From Apostichopus japonicus (Eukaryota > Echinodermata > Holothuroidea > Aspidochirotida > Stichopodidae), in the NCBI RefSeq assembly GCF_037975245.1, contig NC_092580.1, positions 325,001-389,000 of the forward strand: DNA of 64,000 nt. Direction: 5' to 3'. The notes beneath the pieces were generated by a model. That model was not told the DNA's origin and did no database searches. It saw nothing but the letters and a program-made list of their open reading frames with translations. This document shows, piece by piece, positions 32,801 through 45,469 of this stretch. The number at the start of each line of letters is the position of its first letter. The stretch's first letter is position 1. A program made the position numbers and the translations under genes.

Positions 32801-35800
32801 TCACGGGCTCGAGACCAGGTGGGGGCAGTTTGTTTTTTGCCGCGATCTTATACGGTCTCTGGGAACTTTAAGTATTAGAAACGAACATAGATTTATATCA
32901 ACTGCTGTCGTGGCGCGGTTGGTTGCTCTGTACCTCGAGAGCGTGACGTATTTTGGATCGCGGGCTCGAGACCAGGTGGGGGCAGTTTGCTTTTGCCGCG
33001 ATCTTATACGGTCTCTGGGAACTTTAAGTATTAGAAACGAACATAGATTTATATCAACTGCTGTCGTGGCGCGGATGGTTGCTCTGTACCTCGAGAGCGT
33101 GACGTATTTTGGATCGCGGGCTCGAGACCAGGTGGGGGCAGTTTGCTTTTGCCGGGTTCTTATACGGTCTCAGGGAACTTTAAGTATTAGAAACGAACAT
33201 AGATCTATATCAACTGCTCTCGTGGCGCGGTTGGTTGCTCTGTACCTCGATAGCGTGACGTATTTTGGATCGCGGGCTCGAGGCCAGGTGGGGGCAGTTT
33301 GCTTTTGCCGCGATCTTGTACGGTCTCTGGGAACTTTAAGTATTAGAAACGAACATAGATTTATATCAACTGCTGTCGTGGCGCGGTTGGTTGCTCTGTA
33401 CCTCGAGAGCGTGACGTATTTTGGATCGCGGGCTCGAGACCAGGTGGGGGCAGTTAGCTTTTTCCGCGATCTCATACTGTCTCTGGAACTTTAAGTATTA
33501 GAAACGAACATAGATTTATATCAACTGCTGTCGTGGCGCGGTTGGTTGCTCTGTACCTCGAGAGCGTGACGTATTTTGGATCGCGGGCTCGAGACCAGGT
33601 GGGGGCAGTTTGCTTTTGCCGCGATCTTATACGGTCTCTGGAACTTTAAGTATTAGAAACGAACATAGATTAATATCAACTGCTGTCGTGGCGCGGTTGG
33701 TTTCTCTGTACCTCGAGAGCGTGACGTATTTTGGATCGCGGGCTCGAGACCAGGTGGGGGCAGTTTGCTTTTGCCGCGATCTTGTACGGTCTCTGGGAAC
33801 TTTAAGTATTAGAAACGAACATAGATTTATATCAACTGCTGTCGTGGCGCGGTTGGTTGCTCTGTACCTCGAGAGCGTGACGTATTTTGGATCGCGGGCT
33901 CGAGACCAGGAGGGGGCAGTTTGCTTTTGCCGGGATCTGGTACGGTCTCTGGAACTTTAAGTATTAGAAACGAACATAGATTTATATCAACTGCTGTCGT
34001 GGAGCGGTTGGTTGCTCTGTACCTCGAGAGCGTGACGTATTTTGGATCGCGGGCTCGAGACCAGGTGGGGGCAGTAAGCTTTTTCCGCGATTTCATACGG
34101 TCTCTGGAACTTTAAGTATTAGAAACGAACATAGATTTATATCAACTGCTGTCGTGGCGCGGTTGGTTGCTCTGTACCTCGAGAGCGTGACGTATTTTGG
34201 ATCGCGGGCTCGAGACCAGGTGGGGGCAGTTTGCTTTTGCCGCGATCTCATACGGTCTCTGGGAACTTTAAGTATTAGAAACGAACATAGATTTATATCA
34301 ACTGCTGTCGTGGCGCGGTTGGTTGCTCTGTACCTCGAGAGGGTGACGTATTTTGGATCGCGGGCTCGAGACCAGGTGGGGGCAGTTTGCTTTTGCCGCG
34401 ATCTCATACGGTCTCTGGAACTTTAAGTATTTGAAACGAACATAGATTTATATCAACTGCTGTCGTGGCGCGGTTGGTTGCTCTCTACCTCGAGAGCGTG
34501 ACGTATTTTGGATCGCGTGCTCGAGACCAGGTGGGGGCAGTTTGCTTTTGCCGCGATCTCATACGGTCTCTGGAACTTTAAGTATTAGAAACGAACATAG
34601 ATTTATATCAACTGCTGTCGTGGCGCGGTTGTTTGCTCTGTACCTCGAGAGCGTGACGTATTTTGGATCGCGTGCTCGAGACCAGGTGGGGGCAGTTTGC
34701 TTTTGTCGCGATCTTATACGGTCTCTGGGAACTTTAAGTATTAGAAACGAACATAGATTTATATCAACTGCTGTCGTGGCGCGGTTGGTTGCTCTGTACC
34801 TCGAGAGCGTGACGTATTTTGGATCACGGGCTCGAGACCAGGTGGGGGCAGTTTGCTTTTGTCGCGATCTGATACGGTCTCTGGGAACTTTAAGTATTAG
34901 AAACGAACATAGATTTATATCAACTGCTGTCGTGGCGCGGTTGGTTGCTCTGTACCTCGAGAGCGTGACGTATTTTGGATCGCGGGCTCGAGACCAGGAG
35001 GGGGCAGTTTGCTTTTGCCGGGATCTGGTACGGTCTCTGGGAACTTTAAGTATTAGAAACGAACATAGATTTATATCAACTGCTGTCGTGGCGCGGTTGG
35101 TTGCTCTGTACCTCGAGAGCGTGACGTATTTTGGATCGCGGGCTCGAGACCAGGTGGGGGCAGTAAGCTTTTTCCGCGATTTCATACGGTCTCTGGAACT
35201 TTAAGTATTAGAAACGAACATAGATTTATATCAACTGCTGTCGTGGCGCGGTTGGTTGCTCTGTACCTCGAGAGGGTGACGTATTTTGGATCGCGGGCTC
35301 GAGACCAGGTGGGGGCAGTTTGCTTTTGCCGCGATCTTATACGGTTTCTGGGAGCTTTAAGTATTAGAAACGAACATAGATTTATATCAACTGCTGTCGT
35401 GGCGCGGTTGGTTGCTCTCTACCTCGAGAGCGTGACGTATTTTGGATCGCGTGCTCGAGACCAGGTGGGGGCAGTTTGCTTTTGCCGCGATCTCATACGG
35501 TCTCTGGAACTTTAAGTATTAGAAACGAACATAGATTTATATCAACTGCTGTCGTGGCGCGGTTGGTTGCTCTGTACCTCGAGAGCGTGACGTATTTTGG
35601 ATCGCGGGCTCGAGACCAGGTGGGGGCAGTTTGTTTTTTGCCGCGATCTTATACGGTCTCTGGAACTTTAAGTATTAGAAACGAACATAGATTTATATCA
35701 ACTGCTGTCGTGGCGCGGTTGGTTGCTCTCTACCTCGAGAGCGTGACGTATTTTGGATCGCGGGCTCGAGACCAGGTGGGGGCAGTTTGTTTTTGCCGCG

Positions 35801-35999
35801 ATCTCATACGGTCTCTGGAACTTTAAGTATTAGAAACGAACATAGATTTATATCAACTGCTGTCGTGGCGCGGTTGGTTGCTCTGTACCTCGAGAGCGTG
35901 ACGTATTTTGGATCGCGGGCTCGAGACCAGGTGGGGGCAGTTTGTTTTTTGCCGCGATCTTATACGGTCTCTGGAACTTTAAGTATTAGAAACGAACAT

Positions 36000-38930
36000 A
36001 GATTTATATCAACTGCTGTCGTGGCGCGGTTGGTTGCTCTCTACCTCGAGAGCGTGACGTATTTTGGATCGCGGGCTCGAGACCAGGTGGGGGCAGTTTG
36101 TTTTTGCCGCGATCTCATACGGTCTCTGGAACTTTAAGTATTAGAAACGAACATAGATTTATATCAACTGCTGTCGTGGCGCGGTTGGTTGCTCTGTACC
36201 TCGAGAGCGTGACGTATTTTGGATCGCGGGCTCGAGACCAGGTGGGGGCAGTTTGCTTTTGCCGCGATCTCATACGGTCTCTGGGAACTTTAAGTATTAG
36301 AAACGAACATAGATTTATATCAACTGGATTCGTGGCGCGGATGGTTGCTCTGTACATCGAGAGCGTGACGTTTTTGGATCGCGGGCTCGAGACCAGGTGG
36401 GGGCAGTTTGCTTTTGCCGCGATCTCATACGGTCTCTGGGAACTTTAAGTATTAGAAACGAACATAGATTTATATCAACTGCTGTCGTGGCGCGGTTGGT
36501 TGCTCTGTACCTCGAGAGCGTGACGTATTTTGGATCGCGGGCTCGAGACCAGGTGGGGGCAGTTTGCTTTTGTCGCGATCTCATACGGTCTCTGGGAACT
36601 TTAAGTATTAGAAACGAACATAGATTTATATCAACTGCTGTCGTGGCGCGGTTGGTTGCTCTGTACCTCGAGAGCGTGACGTATTTTGGATCGCGGGCTC
36701 GAGACCAGGAGGGGGCAGTTTGCTTTTGCCGGGATCTGGTACGTTCTCTGGAACTTTAAGTATTAGAAACGAACATAGATTTATATCAACTGCTGTCGTG
36801 GCGCGGTTGGTTGCTCTGTACCTCGAGAGCGTGACGTATTTTGGATCGCGGGCTCGAGACCAGGTGGGGGCAGTAAGCTTTTTCCGCGATTTCATACGGT
36901 CTCTGGAACTTTAAGTATTAGAAACGAACATAGATTTATATCAACTGCTGTCGTGGCGCGGTTGGTTGCTCTGTACCTCGAGAGGGTGACGTATTTTGGA
37001 TCGCGGGCTCGAGACCAGGTGGGGGCAGTTTGCTTTTGCCGCGATCTTATACGGTTTCTGGGAGCTTTAAGTATTAGAAACGAACATAGATTTATATCAA
37101 CTGCTGTCGTGGCGCGGTTGGTTGCTCTCTACCTCGAGAGCGTGACGTATTTTGGATCGCGTGCTCGAGACCAGGTGGGGGCAGTTTGCTTTTGCCCCGA
37201 TCTCATACGGTCTCTGGAACTTTAAGTATTAGAAACGAACATAGATTTATATCAACTGCTGTCGTGGCGCGGTTGTTTGCTCTGTACCTCGAGAGCGTGA
37301 CGTATTTTGGATCGCGGGCTCGAGACCAGGTGGGGGCAGTTTGCTTTTGCCGCGATCTCATACGGTCTCGGGAACTTTAAGTATTAGAAACGAACATAGA
37401 TTTATATCAACTGCTGTCGTGGCGCGGTTGGTTGCTCTGTACCTCGAGAGCGTGACGTATTTTGGATCGCGGGCTCGAGACCAGGTGGGGGCAGTTTGTT
37501 TTTTGCCGCGATCTTATACGGTCTCTGGAACTTTAAGTATTAGAAACGAACATAGATTTATATCAACTGCTGTCGTGGCGCGGTTGGTTGCTCTCTACCT
37601 CGAGAGCATGACGTATTTTGGATCGCGGGCTCGAGACCAGGTGGGGGCAGTTTGTTTTTTTCCGCGATCTCATACGGTCTCTGGAACTCTAAGTATTAGA
37701 AACGAACATAGATTTATATCAACTGCTGTCGTGGCGCGGTTGGTTGCTCTGTACCTCGAGAGCGTGACGTATTTTGGATCGCGGGCTCGAGACCAGGTGG
37801 GGGCAGTTTGCTTTTGCCGGGTTCTTATACGGTCTCTGGGAACTTTAAGTATTAGAAACGAACATAGATTTATATCAACTGCTGTCGTGGCGCGGTTGGT
37901 TGCTCTGTACCTCGAGAGCGTGACGTATTTTGGATCGCGGGCTCGAGACCAGGTGGGGGCAGTTTGTTTTTTGCCGCGATCTTATACGGTCTCTGGAACT
38001 TTAAGTATTAGAAACGAACATAGATTTATATCAACTGCTGTCGTGGCGCGGTTGGTTGCTCTCTACCTCGAGAGCGTGACGTATTTTGGATCGCGGGCTC
38101 GAGACCAGGTGGGGGCAGTTTGTTTTTGCCGCGATCTCATACGGTCTCTGGAACTTTAAGTATTAGAAACGAACATAGATTTATATCAACTGCTGTCGTG
38201 GCGCGGTTGGTTGCTCTGTACCTCGAGAGCGTGACGTATTTTGGATCGCGGGCTCGAGACCAGGTGGGGGCAGTTTGCTTTTGCCGCGATCTCATACGGT
38301 CTCTGGGAACTTTAAGTATTAGAAACGAACATAGATTTATATCAACTGGATTCGTGGCGCGGATGGTTGCTCTGTACATCGAGAGCGTGACGTTTTTGGA
38401 TCGCGGGCTCGAGACCAGGTGGGGGCAGTTTGCTTTTGCCGCGATCTCATACGGTCTCTGGAACTTTAAGTATTAGAAACGAACATAGATTTATATCAAC
38501 TGCTGTCGTGGCGCGGTTGGTTGCTCTGTACCTCGAGAGCGTGACGTATTTTGGATCGCGGGCTCGAGACCAGGTGGGGGCAGTTTGCTTTTGTCGCGAT
38601 CTCATACGGTCTCTGGGAACTTTAAGTATTAGAAACGAACATAGATTTATATCAACTGCTGTCGTGGCGCGGTTGGTTGCTCTGTACCTCGAGAGCGTGA
38701 CGTATTTTGGATCGCGGGCTCGAGACCAGGAGGGGGCAGTTTGCTTTTGCCGGGATCTGGTACGGTCTCTGGAACTTTAAGTATTAGAAACGAACATAGA
38801 TTTATATCAACTGCTGTCGTGGCGCGGTTGGTTGCTCTGTACCTCGAGAGCGTGACGTATTTTGGATCGCGGGCTCGAGACCAGGTGGGGGCAGTAAGCT
38901 TTTTCCGCGATTTCATACGGTCTCTGGAAC
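36000..38930 (+). repeat. Higher-order repeat: 13-mer spacing of 2021-2022 bp
   Basis: A rare unit with CAACTGGATTCGTGGCGCGG and ACATCGAGAGCGTGACGTTT occurs at about 36321 and again 2022 bp on at about 38343. The AGGAGGGGGCAG/CCGGGATCTGG unit near 36707 recurs 2021 bp later. An 11-mer step (1710 bp) also links the GGGTGACG/TTTCTGGGAGC unit at about 35273 to the one at 36983, so the block has a mixed amplification history. Confidence 0.7.
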
Positions 38931-39284
38931 TTTAAGTATTAGAAACGAACATAGATTTATATCAACTGCTGTCGTGGCGCGGTTGGTTGCTCTGTACCTC
39001 GAGAGCGTGACGTATTTTGGATCGCGGGCTCGAGACCAGGTGGGGGCAGTTTGCTTTTGCCGCGATCTCATACGGTCTCTGGGAACTTTAAGTATTAGAA
39101 ACGAACATAGATTTATATCAACTGCTGTCGTGGCGCGGTTGGTTGCTCTGTACCTCGAGAGGGTGACGTATTTTGGATCGCGGGCTCGAGACCAGGTGGG
39201 GGCAGTTTGCTTTTGCCGCGATCTCATACGGTCTCTGGAACTTTAAGTATTAGAAACGAACATAGATTTATATCAACTGCTGTC

Positions 39285-42200
39285 GTGGCGCGGTTGTTTG
39301 CTCTCTACCTCGAGAGCGTGACGTATTTTGGATCGCGTGCTCGAGACCAGGTGGGGGCAGTTTGCTTTTGTCGCGATCTTATACGGTCTCTGGGAACTTT
39401 AAGTATTAGAAACGAACATAGATTTATATCAACTGCTGTCGTGGCGCGGTTGGTTGCTCTGTACCTCGAGAGCGTGACGTGATTTGGATCGCGGGCTCGA
39501 GACCAGGAGGGGGCAGTTTGCTTTTGCCGGGATCTGGTACGGTCTCTGGAACTTTAAGTATTAGAAACGAACATAGATTTATATCAACTGCTGTCGTGGC
39601 GCGGTTGGTTGCTCTGTACCTCGAGAGCGTGACGTATTTTGGATCGCGGGCTCGAGACCAGGTGGGGGCAGTAAGCTTTTTCCGCGATTTCATACGGTCT
39701 CTGGAACTTTAAGTATTAGAAACGAACATAGATTTATATCAACTGCTGTCGTGGCGCGGTTGGTTGCTCTGTACCTCGAGAGGGTGACGTATTTTGGATC
39801 GCGGGCTCGAGACCAGGTGGGGGCAGTTTGCTTTTGCCGTGATCTTATACGGTTTCTGGGAGCTTTAAGTATTAGAAACGAACATAGATTTATATCAACT
39901 GCTGTCGTGGCGCGGTTGTTTGCTCTCTACCTCGAGAGCGTGACGTATTTTGGATCGCGTGCTCGAGACCAGGTGGGGGCAGTTTGCTTTTGCCGCGATC
40001 TCATACGGTCTCTGGAACTTTAAGTATTAGAAACGAACATAGATTTATATCAACTGCTGTCGTGGCGCGGTTGTTTGCTCTGTACCTCGAGAGCGTGACG
40101 TATTTTGGATCGCGGGCTCGAGACCAGGTGGGGGCAGTTTGCTTTTGTCGCGATCTTATACGGTCTCTGGGAACTTTAAGTATTAGAAACGAACATAGAT
40201 TTATATCAACTGCTGTCGTGGCGCGGTTGGTTGCTCTGTACCTCGAGAGGGCGACGTATTTTGGATCGCGGGCTCGAGACCAGGTGGGGGCAGTTTGCTT
40301 TTGCCGCGATCTCATACGGTCTCGGAAACTTTAAGTATTAGAAACGAACATAGGTTTATATCAACTGCTGTCGTGGCGCGGTTGGTTGCTCTGTACCTCG
40401 AGAGCGTGACGTATTTTGGATCGCGGGCTCGAGACCAGGTGGGGGCAGTTTGCTTTTGCCGCGATCTTGTACGGTCTCTGGGAACTTTAAGTATTAGAAA
40501 CGAACATAGATTGATATCAACTGCTGTCGTGGCGCGGTTGGTTGCTCTGTACCTCGAGAGCGTGACGTATTTTGGATCGCGGGCTCGAGACCAGGTGGGG
40601 GCAGTTTGCTTTTGCCGCGATCTGGTACGGTCTCTGGAACTTTAAGTATGAGAAACGAACATAGATTTATATCAACTGCTGTCGTGGCGCGGTTGTTTGC
40701 TCTGTACCTCGAGAGCGTGACGTATTTTGGATCGCGGGCTCGAGACCAGGTGGGGGCAGTTTGCTTTTGTCGCGATCTTATACGGTCTCTGGGAACTTTA
40801 AGTATTAGAAACGAACATAGATTTATATCAACTGCTGTCGTGGCGCGGTTGGTTGCTCTGTACTTCGAGAGCGTGACGTATTTTGGATCACGGGCTCGAG
40901 ACCAGGTGGGGGCAGTTTGCTTTTACCGCGATCTCATACGGTCTCTGGGAACTTTAAGTATTAGAAACGAACATAGATTTATATCAACTGCTGTCGTGGC
41001 GCGGTTGGTTGCTCTCTACCTCGAGAGCGTGACGTATTTTGGATCGCGGGCTCGAGACCAGGTGGGGGCAGTTTGTTTTTGCCGCGATCTCATACGGTCT
41101 CTGGAACTTTAAGTATTAGAAACGAACATAGATTTATATCAACTGCTGTCGTGGCGCGGTTGGTTGCTCTGTACTTCGAGAGCGTGACGTATTTTGGATC
41201 GCGGGCTCGAGACCAGGTGGGGGCAGTTTGCTTTTGCCGCGATCTCATACGGTCTCGGAAACTTTAAGTATTAGAAACGAACATAGATTTGTATCAACTG
41301 CTGTCGTGGCGCGGTTGTTTGCTCTCTACCTCGAGAGCGTGACGTATTTTGGATCGCGTGCTCGAGACCAGGTGGGGGCAGTTTGCTTTTGTCGCGATCT
41401 TATACGGTCTCTGGGAACTTTAAGTATTAGAAACGAACATAGATTTATATCAACTGCTGTCGTGGCGCGGTTGGTTGCTCTGTACCTCGAGAGCGTGACG
41501 TGATTTGGATCGCGGGCTCGAGACCAGGAGGGGGCAGTTTCCTTTTGCCGGGATCTGGTACGGTCTCTGGAACTTTAAGTATTAGAAACGAACATAGATT
41601 TATATCAACTGCTGTCGTGGCGCGGTTGGTTGCTCTGTACCTCGAGAGCGTGACGTATTTTGGATCGCGGGCTCGAGACCAGGTGGGGGCAGTAAGCTTT
41701 TTCCGCGATTTCATACGGTCTCTGGAACTTTAAGTATTAGAAACGAACATAGATTTATATCAACTGCTGTCGTGGCGCGGTTGGTTGCTCTGTACCTCGA
41801 GAGGGTGACGTATTTTGGATCGCGGGCTCGAGACCAGGTGGGGGCAGTTTGCTTTTGCCGTGATCTTATACGGTTTCTGGGAGCTTTAAGTATTAGAAAC
41901 GAACATAGATTTATATCAACTGCTGTCGTGGCGCGGTTGTTTGCTCTCTACCTCGAGAGCGTGACGTATTTTGGATCGCGTGCTCGAGACCAGGTGGGGG
42001 CAGTTTGCTTTTGCCGCGATCTCATACGGTCTCTGGAACTTTAAGTATTAGAAACGAACATAGATTTATATCAACTGCTGTCGTGGCGCGGTTGTTTGCT
42101 CTGTACCTCGAGAGCGTGACGTATTTTGGATCGCGGGCTCGAGACCAGGTGGGGGCAGTTTGCTTTTGTCGCGATCTTATACGGTCTCTGGGAACTTTAA

Positions 42201-43320
42201 GTATTAGAAACGAACATAGATTTATATCAACTGCTGTCGTGGCGCGGTTGGTTGCTCTGTACCTCGAGAGGGCGACGTATTTTGGATCGCGGGCTCGAGA
42301 CCAGGTGGGGGCAGTTTGCTTTTGCCGCGATCTCATACGGTCTCGGAAACTTTAAGTATTAGAAACGAACATAGGTTTATATCAACTGCTGTCGTGGCGC
42401 GGTTGGTTGCTCTGTACCTCGAGAGCGTGACGTATTTTGGATCGCGGGCTCGAGACCAGGTGGGGGCAGTTTGCTTTTGCCGCGATCTTGTACGGTCTCT
42501 GGGAACTTTAAGTATTAGAAACGAACATAGATTGATATCAACTGCTGTCGTGGCGCGGTTGGTTGCTCTGTACCTCGAGAGCGTGACGTATTTTGGATCG
42601 CGGGCTCGAGACCAGGTGGGGGCAGTTTGCTTTTGCCGCGATCTGGTACGGTCTCTGGAACTTTAAGTATGAGAAACGAACATAGATTTATATCAACTGC
42701 TGTCGTGGCGCGGTTGTTTGCTCTGTACCTCGAGAGCGTGACGTATTTTGGATCGCGGGCTCGAGACCAGGTGGGGGCAGTTTGCTTTTGTCGCGATCTT
42801 ATACGGTCTCTGGGAACTTTAAGTATTAGAAACGAACATAGATTTATATCAACTGCTGTCGTGGCGCGGTTGGTTGCTCTGTACTTCGAGAGCGTGACGT
42901 ATTTTGGATCACGGGCTCGAGACCAGGTGGGGGCAGTTTGCTTTTACCGCGATCTCATACGGTCTCTGGGAACTTTAAGTATTAGAAACGAACATAGATT
43001 TATATCAACTGCTGTCGTGGCGCGGTTGGTTGCTCTCTACCTCGAGAGCGTGACGTATTTTGGATCGCGGGCTCGAGACCAGGTGGGGGCAGTTTGTTTT
43101 TGCCGCGATCTCATACGGTCTCTGGAACTTTAAGTATTAGAAACGAACATAGATTTATATCAACTGCTGTCGTGGCGCGGTTGGTTGCTCTGTACTTCGA
43201 GAGCGTGACGTATTTTGGATCGCGGGCTCGAGACCAGGTGGGGGCAGTTTGCTTTTGCCGCGATCTCATACGGTCTCGGAAACTTTAAGTATTAGAAACG
43301 AACATAGATTTATATCAACT
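39285..43320 (+). repeat. Higher-order repeat: two copies of a 2021-bp 13-mer
   Basis: A series of rare variants recurs at +2021 bp: GACGTGATTTGG at about 39476 and 41497, GAGAGGGCGACG at about 40246 and 42267, ATAGGTTTATATC at about 40351 and 42372, TTTTACCGCG at about 40921 and 42942. 2021 equals seven 155-bp plus six 156-bp monomers. The two copies look almost identical, which implies recent unequal exchange or an assembly duplication. Confidence 0.85.
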
Positions 43321-45469
43321 GCTGTCGTGGCGCGGTTGGTTGCTCTGTACCTCGAGAGCGTGACGTATTTTGGATCGCGGGCTCGAGACCAGGTGGGGGC
43401 AGTTTGCTTTTGCCGCGATCTCATACGGTCTCTGGAACTTTAAGTATTAGAAACGAACATAGGTTTATATCAACTGCTGTCGTGGCGCCGTTGGTTGCTC
43501 TGTACCTCGAGAGCGTGACGTGATTTGGATCGCGGGCTCGAGACCAGGTGGGGGCAGTTTGCTTTTGCCGCGATCTTGTACGGTCTCTGGAACTTTAAGT
43601 ATTAGAAACGAACATAGATTGATATCAACTGCTGTCGTGGCGCGGTTGGTTGCTCTGTACCTCGAGAGCGTGACGTATTTTGGATCGCGGGCTCGAGACC
43701 AGGTGGGGGCAGTTTGCTTTTGCCGCGATCTTGTACGGTCTCTGGGAACTTTAAGTATTAGAAACGAACATAGATTGATATCAACTGCTGTCGTGGCGCG
43801 GTTGGTTGCTCTGTACCTCGAGAGCGTGACGTATTTTGGATCGCGGGCTCGAGACCAGGTGGGGGCAGTTTGCTTTTGCCGCGATCTTGTACGGTCTCTG
43901 GGAACTTTAAGTATTAGAAACGAACATAGATTGATATCAACTGCTGTCGTGGCGCGGTTGGTTGCTCTGTACCTCGAGAGCGTGACGTATTTTGGATCGC
44001 GGGCTCGAGACCAGGTGGGGGCAGTTTGCTTTTGCCGCGATCTGGTACGGTCTCTGGAACTTTAAGTATGAGAAACGAACATAGATTTATATCAACTGCT
44101 GTCGTGGCGCGGTTGGTTGCTCTGTACCTCGAGAGCGTGACGTATTTTGGATCGCGGGCTCGAGACCAGGTGGGGGCAGTTTGCTTTTGCCGCGATCTTA
44201 TACGGTCTCTGGAACTTTAAGTATTAGAAACGAACATAGATTTATATCAACTGCTGTCGTGGCGCGGTTGGTTGCTCTGTACCTCGAGAGCGTGACGTAT
44301 TTTGGATCGCGGGCTCGAGACCAGGTGGGGGCAGTTTGTTTTTTTCCGCGATCTCATACGGTCTCGGGAACTTTAAGTATTAGAAACGAACATAGATTTA
44401 TATCAACTGCTGTCGTGGCGCGGTTGGTTGCTCTGTACCTCGAGAGCGTGACGTATTTTGGATCGCGGGCTCGAGACCAGGTGGGGGCAGTTTGCTTTTG
44501 CCGCGATCTTATACGGTCTCTGGAACTTTAAGTATTAGAAACGAACATAGATTTATATCAACTGCTGTCGTGGCGCGGTTGGTTGCTCTGTACCTCGAGA
44601 GCGTGACGTATTTTGGATCGCGGGCTCGAGACCAGGTGGGGGCAGTTTGCTTTTGCCGCGATCTCATACGGTCTCTGGAACTTTAAGTATTAGAAACGAA
44701 CATAGGTTTATATCAACTGCTGTCGTGGCGCCGTTGGTTGCTCTGTACCTCGAGAGCGTGACGTATTTTGGATCGCGGGCTCGAGACCAGGTGGGGGCAG
44801 TTTGCTTTTGCCGCGATCTTGTACGGTCTCTGGAACTTTAAGTATTAGAAACGAACATAGATTGATATCAACTGCTGTCGTGGCGCGGTTGGTTGCTCTC
44901 TACCTCGAGAGCGTGACGTATTTTGGATCGCGGGCTCGAGACCAGGTGGGGGCAGTTTGCTTTTGCCGCGATCTGGTACGGTCTCTGGAACTTTAAGTAT
45001 GAGAAACGAACATAGATTTATATCAACTGCTGTCGTGGCGCGGTTGGTTGCTCTGTACCTCGAGAGCGTGACGTATTTTGGATCGCGGGCTCGAGACCAG
45101 GTGGGGGCAGTTTGCTTTTGCCGCGATCTTATACGGTCTCTGGAACTTTAAGTATTAGAAACGAACATAGATTTATATCAACTGCTGTCGTGGCGCGGTT
45201 GGTTGCTCTGTACCTCGAGAGCGTGACGTATTTTGGATCGCGGGCTCGAGACCAGGTGGGGGCAGTTTGCTTTTGCCGCGATCTTATACGGTCTCTGGGA
45301 ACTTTAAGTATTAGAAACGAACATAGATTTATATCAACTGCTGTCGTGGCGCGGTTGGTTGCTCTGTACCTCGAGAGCGTGACGTATTTTGGATCGCGGG
45401 CTCGAGACCAGGTGGGGGCAGTTTGCTTTTGCCGCGATCTTATACGGTCTCTGGAACTTTAAGTATTAG

